Shown piece by piece: positions 44,538-50,228 of a DNA stretch of 50,228 bases. Every line of letters begins with the position of its first letter. The stretch's first letter is position 1. A program made the position numbers and the translations under genes. Source of the DNA: an uncultured Rhodospirillales bacterium (GTDB taxonomy: Bacteria > Pseudomonadota > Alphaproteobacteria > Reyranellales > Reyranellaceae); the NCBI GenBank assembly GCA_902825855.1, contig CADECW010000019.1, positions 1-50,228 of the forward strand, read 5' to 3'. A model generated the notes under the pieces. It had not been told where the DNA came from. It saw only the letters and a list, made by a program, of their open reading frames with translations, and made no database searches.

Positions 44538-45443
44538 ATGCCACTGTCGTCGCATCGCGACTTCGCCGCCGCGCTGGCATTTGCTGCCTCGTCGGTCGAA
44601 CACACCATGGATCGCCTGTTGCCGAAGGGCGACAGCGACGAAGCGCGCGTCTACGAGGCGATGCGCTATTCGAGCCTGGATGGCGGTAAGCGTCTGCGGG
44701 CGTTTTTTGTGCTGGCCAGCGCAACGTTGTTCAAAGTCTCCGCGTTGGCGGCGCTCAGGACCGCGAGCGCCATCGAATTCGTGCATGCCTATTCGCTGAT
44801 CCACGATGACCTGCCGGCCATGGACGACGACGATCTTCGGCGCGGCAAGCCCTCCTGTCACAAGCAGTTCGACGAGGCGACGGCCATCCTGGCCGGGGAT
44901 GCGCTGCAGGCGCTGGCCTTCGAGGTGCTGGCGCACGAGGATACGCACGGCGATGCTGGGGTGCGCGCTCATCTCGTCGGCGATCTCGCAAGGGCCGCAG
45001 GGGCGCACGGCATGGTCGGCGGCCAGATGCTCGACCTGTTGGCGGAAAGCAGGCCGGACCTCTCGATCGGCGCAATTACCCGTCTGCAGCGCCTGAAAAC
45101 AGGCGCGCTCATTTCGTTCTCCTGCACCGCCGGGGCGATCCTGGGCAAGGCCAGCGATCCGCCGCGTATGGCGCTCTCGGCCTATGCCCACGACCTGGGG
45201 CTGGCGTTCCAGATCGTCGACGACCTCCTGGACATCGAAGGCAGCGCGGCCGAGCTCGGCAAGACGCCGGGCAAGGACGCAGCGGCGGGCAAGGCCACCT
45301 TCGTGTCGATCCTGGGCAGCGAGCGGGCTCGGGCGCAGGCCGACCTGCTGGCGCGACAGGCTGCCGCCCACCTGGAACCCTTCGGTGACGCTGCAGATTT
45401 GCTAAGGCAGGCGGCGAACTTCGTTGTCGCACGGCGCGCGTAG
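44538..45443 (+). CDS. ispA: Farnesyl/geranyl diphosphate synthase
   Basis: The 301-residue polyprenyl synthetase has the first aspartate-rich motif DDLPAMDDDD (residues 90-99) and the second in FQIVDDLLDIEG (~225-235). GGKRLRAFFVLA and KTGALISFSC are the usual substrate-contact regions. It condenses IPP with DMAPP and GPP to farnesyl diphosphate. Length and the short-chain-type residues before the first motif favour FPP synthase. Between xseB and dxs, it belongs to the conserved isoprenoid operon. Confidence 0.93.
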   Translation: MPLSSHRDFAAALAFAASSVEHTMDRLLPKGDSDEARVYEAMRYSSLDGGKRLRAFFVLASATLFKVSALAALRTASAIEFVHAYSLIHDDLPAMDDDDLRRGKPSCHKQFDEATAILAGDALQALAFEVLAHEDTHGDAGVRAHLVGDLARAAGAHGMVGGQMLDLLAESRPDLSIGAITRLQRLKTGALISFSCTAGAILGKASDPPRMALSAYAHDLGLAFQIVDDLLDIEGSAAELGKTPGKDAAAGKATFVSILGSERARAQADLLARQAAAHLEPFGDAADLLRQAANFVVARRA

Positions 45444-45470
45444 GCAGCCGCGCGGGAGTATGATGGAATC

Positions 45471-47381
45471 ATGACCGGCCAGACGCCGCTTCTCGATACT
45501 GTTGATGTCCCGGCCGATATTCGTCGGCTGAAGGCGGAGCAGTTGCGCCAACTCGCCGACGAACTGCGGCAGGAAACGATTTCCGCCGTGTCGGTCACCG
45601 GCGGCCATCTCGGCGCAGGGCTGGGCGTGGTCGAACTCACCGTGGCGCTGCACTACGTGTTCGACACGCCGCGCGACCGGTTGATCTGGGACGTCGGCCA
45701 CCAGGCCTATCCGCACAAGATCGTCACCGGCCGTCGCGGCCGCATCCGTACCCTGCGCCAGGAAGGTGGTCTTTCGGGCTTCACGCGGCGTGCCGAGAGC
45801 GAGTACGACCCGTTCGGCGCTGCGCACTCCTCGACCTCGATCTCGGCGGGCCTCGGCATGGCCGTGGCGCGCGATCTCGCCGGCGGCAGCAACCACGTCG
45901 TGGCGGTGATCGGCGACGGCGCCATGAGCGCCGGCATGGCCTACGAGGCGATGAACAACGCTGGTGCCCTGCGCAGCCGGCTGATCGTGGTGCTGAACGA
46001 CAACGACATGTCGATCGCTCCTCCGGTCGGCGCCATGTCGGCCCATCTTTCGCGCCTGCTGTCGGGCCGGCCCTATGTCAGCCTGCGCAATCTCGGCCGC
46101 TCGGTGGCCGAGGCGCTGCCCAAGCCGCTCGAGTTGGCGGCTCGCCGGGCCGAGGAGTTCGCGCGCGGCTTCGTTGCGGGCGGCACGTTGTTCGACGAAC
46201 TCGGCTTCTACTATGTCGGCCCGGTCGATGGTCACAATCTCGACCATCTGCTGCCGGTGCTGAAGAACGCGCGCGACAGCCGGCTCGACAAACCGATCCT
46301 GGTCCATGCCGTCACCAAGAAGGGCAAGGGCTATCCGCCGGCCGAGAACAGCGCCGACAAATACCACGGCGTGGTGAAGTTCGACGTCATCACCGGCAAG
46401 CAGTCCAAGCCGGTCGCCAATGCGCCGGCCTACCAGGCGGTGTTCGCCAAGGCGCTGATCGCCGAGGCCGAGGCCGACAAGAAGATTGTCGCCGTCACCG
46501 CGGCCATGCCCTCGGGCACCAGTCTCGACAAGTTCGCCGAGCGCTTCCCCGAGCGTTGTTTCGATGTCGGCATCGCCGAGCAGCACGGCGTCACTTTCGC
46601 TGCCGGCCTTGCCACCGAAGGCTTCAAGCCGTTCTGCGCCATCTACTCGACCTTCCTGCAACGCGGCTACGATCAGGTCGTGCACGACGTCGCCATCCAG
46701 AGGCTTCCGGTGCGCTTCGCCATCGATCGCGCCGGGCTGGTCGGCGCCGATGGCGCGACGCACGCCGGCTCCTTCGACGTGGCCTACCTCGCCTGCCTGC
46801 CGGACTTCGTCGTCATGGCGGCGGCCGACGAACTCGAGTTGGTGCACATGGTCGCCACGGCGGCGCAGATCGACGATAGACCGTCGGCCTTCCGCTATCC
46901 GAGGGGCGAGGGCGTCGGCATCGAGCTGCCGGCGCGCGGCACGCCATTGGAGATCGGCAAGGGCCGCGTCCTGCGCGAAGGCAGCAAGATCGCGATCCTG
47001 AGTTTTGGTACGCGCCTCGCCGAGTGCCTCGTCGCTGCCGAGGATCTTGCCGCCAAGGGTCTCGGCACCACCGTCGCCGACGCCCGCTTCGCCAAGCCGC
47101 TCGACACCGATCTCGTGCGCCGGCTGGCGCGCGAGCACGAGGTTCTGATCACGATCGAAGAAGGCGCGATCGGCGGCTTCGCCAGCCACACGATGCAGTA
47201 TCTGGCGACGGCGGGGCTGCTCGATCACGGCCTGAAGGTTCGGCCGATGATCCTGCCCGACCGCTTCATCGACCATGCCTCGCCTGCCCGCCAGTACGAA
47301 CAGGCCGGTCTCGATACGAAAGGTATCGTCGCCACTGCGCTCGCCGCGCTCGGCCAGCGGGCCGAGAGAGCCCGAGGTTGA
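45471..47381 (+). CDS. dxs: 1-Deoxy-D-xylulose-5-phosphate synthase
   Basis: The 636-residue TPP enzyme makes DXP from pyruvate and glyceraldehyde 3-phosphate, the first step of the non-mevalonate isoprenoid route. It shows [39 protein letters not shown], then the TPP motif [18 protein letters not shown]...[26 protein letters not shown] and [21 protein letters not shown] follow. Length is normal. It begins 27 bases after ispA, which uses its downstream products. A strong hairpin lies 40 bases after its stop. Confidence 0.97.
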   Translation: MTGQTPLLDTVDVPADIRRLKAEQLRQLADELRQETISAVSVTGGHLGAGLGVVELTVALHYVFDTPRDRLIWDVGHQAYPHKIVTGRRGRIRTLRQEGGLSGFTRRAESEYDPFGAAHSSTSISAGLGMAVARDLAGGSNHVVAVIGDGAMSAGMAYEAMNNAGALRSRLIVVLNDNDMSIAPPVGAMSAHLSRLLSGRPYVSLRNLGRSVAEALPKPLELAARRAEEFARGFVAGGTLFDELGFYYVGPVDGHNLDHLLPVLKNARDSRLDKPILVHAVTKKGKGYPPAENSADKYHGVVKFDVITGKQSKPVANAPAYQAVFAKALIAEAEADKKIVAVTAAMPSGTSLDKFAERFPERCFDVGIAEQHGVTFAAGLATEGFKPFCAIYSTFLQRGYDQVVHDVAIQRLPVRFAIDRAGLVGADGATHAGSFDVAYLACLPDFVVMAAADELELVHMVATAAQIDDRPSAFRYPRGEGVGIELPARGTPLEIGKGRVLREGSKIAILSFGTRLAECLVAAEDLAAKGLGTTVADARFAKPLDTDLVRRLAREHEVLITIEEGAIGGFASHTMQYLATAGLLDHGLKVRPMILPDRFIDHASPARQYEQAGLDTKGIVATALAALGQRAERARG

Positions 47382-47415
47382 TATCGATCTCTCGCTGAAA
47401 GCGACACTATCTCAG

Positions 47416-47450
47416 CAAAAAGGCGCGCCACCTGCGTGGCGCGCCTCGTT
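47416..47450. terminator. Bidirectional terminator between dxs and peroxiredoxin gene
   Basis: AGGCGCGCCAC (47421-47431), a CTGC loop and GTGGCGCGCCT (47436-47446) form a perfect 11-base stem. On the minus strand it is followed by TTTTTGCTG, a good U-tract, so it serves the peroxiredoxin gene best. On the plus strand it lies behind dxs without a T-run. Confidence 0.75.
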
Positions 47451-47473
47451 GCAAGAACTCGAAAGTCCTTACT

Positions 47474-48133
47474 TCACTTCGGCTGAGGCACGATGCGCAG
47501 GTAGGGCTTCGGCGATTTCCAGCCGTTGGGGAACTTGGCCTTGGCCTGCTCGTCGGAGACGGCCGGCACGATGATCACGTCTTCACCGTTCTTCCAGTTC
47601 ACCGGTGTCGCCACCTGGTGCTTGGCCGTGAGCTGGCAGGATTCCAGAAGGCGCAGGACCTCGTCGAAGTTGCGGCCGGTGCTCATCGGATAGGTGAGCA
47701 TCGCCTTGATCTTCTTGTCCGGGCCGATGATGAAGACCGAGCGCACGGTGGCGTTGTCGGCGGCGGTGCGGCCCTCCGACGTCGTGCCGGCGCCTTCCGG
47801 CAGCATGTCGTAGGCGGTCGCGACCTTGAGCTCGGGATCGCCGATCATCGGGTAGGTGACCTTGTGGCCCTGCGTCTCCTCGATGTCCTTCGACCACTTC
47901 TCGTGGTTGCCGACAGGGTCGACCGACAGGCCGAGGATCTTGGTGTTGCGCTTGTCGAACTCGGGCTTCAGGCCCGCCATGTAGCCGAGCTCGGTCGTGC
48001 AGACGGGCGTGAAGTCCTTGGGATGCGAGAACAGGATTGCCCAGCCGTCACCGATCCACTTGTGGAACTCGATCGGACCCTGGGTCGTCTCCGCAGTGAA
48101 ATCAGGCGCGGTTGAGTTGATGCGAAGCGTCAT
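47474..48133 (-). CDS. 1-Cys peroxiredoxin (Prx6 type)
   Basis: The 219-residue antioxidant enzyme reduces peroxides via Cys45 in HPKDFTPVCTTELG (Thr42 and the PxxxT/SxxC pattern are present). LSVDPVGNHEKWSKDIEETQG and RSVFIIGPDKKIKAMLTYPMSTGRNFDEVLRLLESCQ are typical of the Prx6 branch. So is the long C-terminal arm, NWKNGEDVIIVPAVSDEQAKAKFPNGW. A further cysteine (ESCQ) is not in the usual 2-Cys resolving position. It is a single-gene unit, with the terminator noted downstream. Confidence 0.94.
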   Translation of the reverse strand: MTLRINSTAPDFTAETTQGPIEFHKWIGDGWAILFSHPKDFTPVCTTELGYMAGLKPEFDKRNTKILGLSVDPVGNHEKWSKDIEETQGHKVTYPMIGDPELKVATAYDMLPEGAGTTSEGRTAADNATVRSVFIIGPDKKIKAMLTYPMSTGRNFDEVLRLLESCQLTAKHQVATPVNWKNGEDVIIVPAVSDEQAKAKFPNGWKSPKPYLRIVPQPK

Positions 48134-48196
48134 GGTGAACCCCCATTGGAAAAAGCTTTATACTGGATGGGTAAATCGGACTTCCAGGGCCAACGG

Positions 48197-48940
48197 TCAA
48201 GCCTTGGGAGGAATCCAGCTTATCAGGCCGATGCCACCGTCGACTTCTACTGTAGTGCCCACGACATAACGACCAAATCTTTCTGACAAGACCGCGACAG
48301 CGACCTGGGCAATGTCGTCGGGCGTACCCGGCCGGCCGATCGGGATCTGAGCCACCAGGGCGCCGAGATCGTCGGCGACGAAGCCGCCGCCCGGGATCGC
48401 ACCGGGGGCGATGGCATTGACCCGGATGCCGTCGGGAGCGAGCGTGCGCGCCAGTTCCTTCATCACCATGGTCATGCCGGCCTTCGCCGCGCTGTAGTGC
48501 GGCAGATTTCTCGGCGTCTCGCGATGCTGCGAGGTGATTAGCAGGATACGACCTCTGATCCCGCGGTCCTTCATGTGACGGCCGACCTCACGCGACAAAA
48601 AGAAACCCGTGCGCAGGTTGATGTCGGTCATGGAGTCCCAGGCCGCCTCGGAGACCGAGAGCGGTGTGTCGGCTTCCAGCCGCCGCGGGCTGGCGCAATG
48701 GACGAACAGCGAGATCGTGCCCAATCTCTTCAGCGCGTCCTCGAGCAGGCTTTTCCAGCCGTCGCGCTTGCCGAGGTCGGCCGCCAGGAAGTCGATGCCG
48801 TCCTCGGCCGGCGGTGCTGCAATGTCACTGCCCAGCACCGTGGCGCCCTCGGCCAAAAGCGCCTTGGCGATGCCGCGGCCGATGCCGCCGGCGCAGCCCG
48901 TGACCAGGGCGCGTTCGCCCTCCAGAAGCTTGGTGCTCAT
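48197..48940 (-). CDS. Short-chain dehydrogenase/reductase
   Basis: The 247-residue protein starts at the ATG at 48940 (MSTKLLEGERALVTGCAGGIGRG); a longer frame to 49093 has no support. The NAD(P)-binding TGxxxGIG motif is at residues 14-21, and the catalytic Ser137, Tyr149 and Lys153 are in LLITSQH and HYSAAKAGM. RVNAIAPGAI and GTTVEVDGGIGLISWIPP are normal for classical SDRs. It resembles FabG and sugar/steroid dehydrogenases; the substrate is unknown. It is upstream of and on the same strand as the peroxiredoxin gene. Confidence 0.92.
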   Translation of the reverse strand: MSTKLLEGERALVTGCAGGIGRGIAKALLAEGATVLGSDIAAPPAEDGIDFLAADLGKRDGWKSLLEDALKRLGTISLFVHCASPRRLEADTPLSVSEAAWDSMTDINLRTGFFLSREVGRHMKDRGIRGRILLITSQHRETPRNLPHYSAAKAGMTMVMKELARTLAPDGIRVNAIAPGAIPGGGFVADDLGALVAQIPIGRPGTPDDIAQVAVAVLSERFGRYVVGTTVEVDGGIGLISWIPPKA

Positions 48941-49377
48941 GCTAAGTGCTTCTTTCCTCTCATCATGGTGTGCGCCATGGACCGGACGCGACCGACGCTC
49001 AATCAGCTGAACATTGTAAGCAGCGATGTCCGGCAAGCATAATCTGCGGATCTCTCGATGTTTCGGGCAACGAAGGTTTTGCGTGACGACCATTCGTCCA
49101 TTGTCGGCGCGGGGCGTCCGGCTGGACGCGATGCGCGAGAGATGCTGCCGCCAGCTACCGGCTTCTGCTAGCCAGTTGTCGGTCCGTTTGGGGCTTGTCC
49201 TCGAGCCGAGCCTCGGGCGACAATTATTCCCTTCAAACGCGGTGCTGCGTGGCCCCCAATCAAGGCGTGGTTAGGTGTTGGCCGTCCTGCGGGGAGAAGC
49301 GCAGTCGGAGGACATGGTCCGGTCCGCTACTTGGGTGAGCGTGCGGGGCATCCGGACGAGCCGCTTGGAGAGATCAA
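48941..49377. other. Intergenic region, no gene recognised
   Basis: The 437-base gap between the divergent SDR and MarC genes has only short open frames without ribosome-binding sites or recognisable products. It presumably contains promoters for both genes. I see no clear -35/-10 pair, repeat or RNA gene in it. Confidence 0.5.
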
Positions 49378-50007
49378 TTGGAACCGGCGTTCAACACACA
49401 TTTCGTCTACGAACTCGTCACGCTGCTGGCCGTGCTCGATCCGACGGCGGCCATTCCGGTCTTCCTCGCCGCCACTGCGGGACTCTCCTGGCGCCAGTCT
49501 TTGTCGGTGGCGGGCTATGCGGTGGGCGCGGCCTTCCTCGTGCTGTTCTTCTTCATCTGCGCAGGCCAGCATCTGCTCGAAGCGCTTCATATCCAGATGG
49601 CGTCCTTTCAGCTGGCCGGATCCATCGTCCTGTTGCTGTTCGGCGTGAGACTGGTGTTGGGCCAGATCACCGCGGAGATCGCCGCGATGCCGGCGACCGC
49701 CACAATGGCGCAGCGGGCGATCTATCCGCTGGCCATCCCGACAATTGCCGGCACCGGGTCGATGCTGACGGTGGTACTGCTGACCGACAACAACACGCGA
49801 TCGCTCGCCGAGCAGGCGCTGACGACGGTCCGCGTGGCAATCGCCCTGGTTGTCGTCTTCTGCGTTCTGGTTCTATCCCGGCAGATCCTTCGCCTGATCG
49901 GGCAGGCGGGAATCGAGGTCATCAGCCGCGTCTCCGGGTTGGTGCTGGCGAGCATCGCCGTGACCGGATTGATCACTGCGATAAAATTGAGCTTCGGACT
50001 CAAGTGA
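49378..50007 (+). CDS. MarC-family membrane protein
   Basis: The 209-residue protein starts at a TTG with GGAGAG about 5 bases upstream. Six membrane segments are visible. The conserved parts are VTLLAVLDPTAAIPVFLAATAG (helix 1, with the family's NP/DP motif) and RAIYPLAIPTIAGTGSMLTVVLLTDNN (helix 4 region, IAGPG-like). The MarC/UPF0056 family has no proven function despite its name from the multiple antibiotic resistance region. The end GLVLASIAVTGLITAIKLSFGL fits the family. Confidence 0.9.
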   Translation: MEPAFNTHFVYELVTLLAVLDPTAAIPVFLAATAGLSWRQSLSVAGYAVGAAFLVLFFFICAGQHLLEALHIQMASFQLAGSIVLLLFGVRLVLGQITAEIAAMPATATMAQRAIYPLAIPTIAGTGSMLTVVLLTDNNTRSLAEQALTTVRVAIALVVVFCVLVLSRQILRLIGQAGIEVISRVSGLVLASIAVTGLITAIKLSFGLK

Positions 50008-50044
50008 GTGGCGCAAGCGCGAACGAAGGCGGACGAATAACGCA

Positions 50045-50228
50045 ATGAACTCGGGCTCTTCTCGCAAAGACCTCGCCGGCCGTGTGGTCGTGGGTTTCAG
50101 CGCCCACTCGCGCGAGGAGGTGAATCGGCCTTGTGGCGAGATGATTGCCGCCGGCGACCGCGGCCCGCAGGTACCATGGGACGCGTTCTGGGGTGCGCGC
50201 TGCGCCATCGTCGAGGAGCCTGACGGGA
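50045..50228 (+). CDS. VOC-family domain, C-terminal half, cut by window end
   Basis: From the ATG at 50045 the frame stays open to the window edge (61 codons). It encodes GRVVVGFSAHSREEVNRPCGEMIAAGDRG and VPWDAFWGARCAIVEEPDG, which is the second half of a glyoxalase/VOC domain (typically ...DAFWGARYAIVDDPDG). The first ~60 residues of a normal VOC protein are missing and no in-frame sequence upstream supplies them. It may be a truncated pseudogene; ribosome-binding site support is weak. Confidence 0.45.
   Translation, partial: MNSGSSRKDLAGRVVVGFSAHSREEVNRPCGEMIAAGDRGPQVPWDAFWGARCAIVEEPDG

Noticed and set aside
49026..49274. 82-codon plus-strand frame upstream of marC
   Set aside because: No ribosome-binding site, and Arg/Ser/Cys-rich composition without domain or membrane segment; probably chance.

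Overview
This is a GC-rich, gene-dense chromosomal stretch from an alphaproteobacterium. The signs are a COQ9-family gene, a nicotinamide nucleotide transhydrogenase split into three genes (pntAA, pntAB, pntB), DUF465/YdcH small proteins, an xseB-ispA-dxs cluster, and many solute-binding proteins of the TRAP and TctC (Bug) types. The mix of solute-binding proteins, IclR regulators, acyl-CoA enzymes and hydratases fits a soil or water heterotroph of the Reyranella/Rhodospirillales kind, but that genus-level guess is inference. I see no prophage, integrase, IS transposase, CRISPR array, rRNA or tRNA.

Layout. 1-0.9 kb: three small exported or membrane proteins. 0.9-9.1 kb: a TPP-dependent enzyme divergent from a SanA/YdcF-like protein, a 2-hydroxyacid dehydrogenase divergent from pntAA-pntAB-pntB, then GST-fold and HAD genes. 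9.1-14.5 kb: an amidohydrolase, a GFA protein, rpsU, COQ9, purE-purK, a DUF465 protein and a TIGR02444 protein. 14.8-18.5 kb: a second DUF465 protein, a SrfA-like membrane protein and an acyl-CoA synthetase with a lysine-rich N-terminal tail. 18.6-21.8 kb: hutH-hutU (histidine to imidazolone propionate). 21.9-26.7 kb: orphan TRAP (TakP-like) and TctC-type binding proteins, an NtaA/DszA-type flavin monooxygenase and a frameshifted exported protein. 26.9-30.4 kb: propionyl-CoA synthetase and a 3-hydroxyacyl-CoA dehydrogenase.

31.2-35.7 kb: an IclR regulator followed by a complete dctP-dctQ-dctM TRAP transporter and a 2-keto-4-pentenoate hydratase-like enzyme, with overlapping or closely spaced genes; this looks like one uptake-and-catabolism operon. 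35.8-41.5 kb: a beta-oxidation operon (LCAD-type acyl-CoA dehydrogenase, thiolase, FadB/FadJ-like multifunctional enzyme, second hydratase-like enzyme) preceded by a strong LiuR-like operator. 41.5-44 kb: small genes, a GyrI-like protein behind an ArsR-type palindrome, a thioesterase and a second IclR regulator. 44.3-47.4 kb: xseB-ispA-dxs (isoprenoid precursor supply). 47.5-50.2 kb: a 1-Cys peroxiredoxin, an SDR, a MarC-family membrane protein, and a VOC-domain fragment running off the window.

The most unusual features are a dispersed palindromic intergenic repeat (two good copies and one degenerate relative), a recently broken gene, the acyl-CoA synthetase tail and an orphan SrfA-like gene. 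I do not see a clearly new multi-gene system; most of the window is conserved metabolism.
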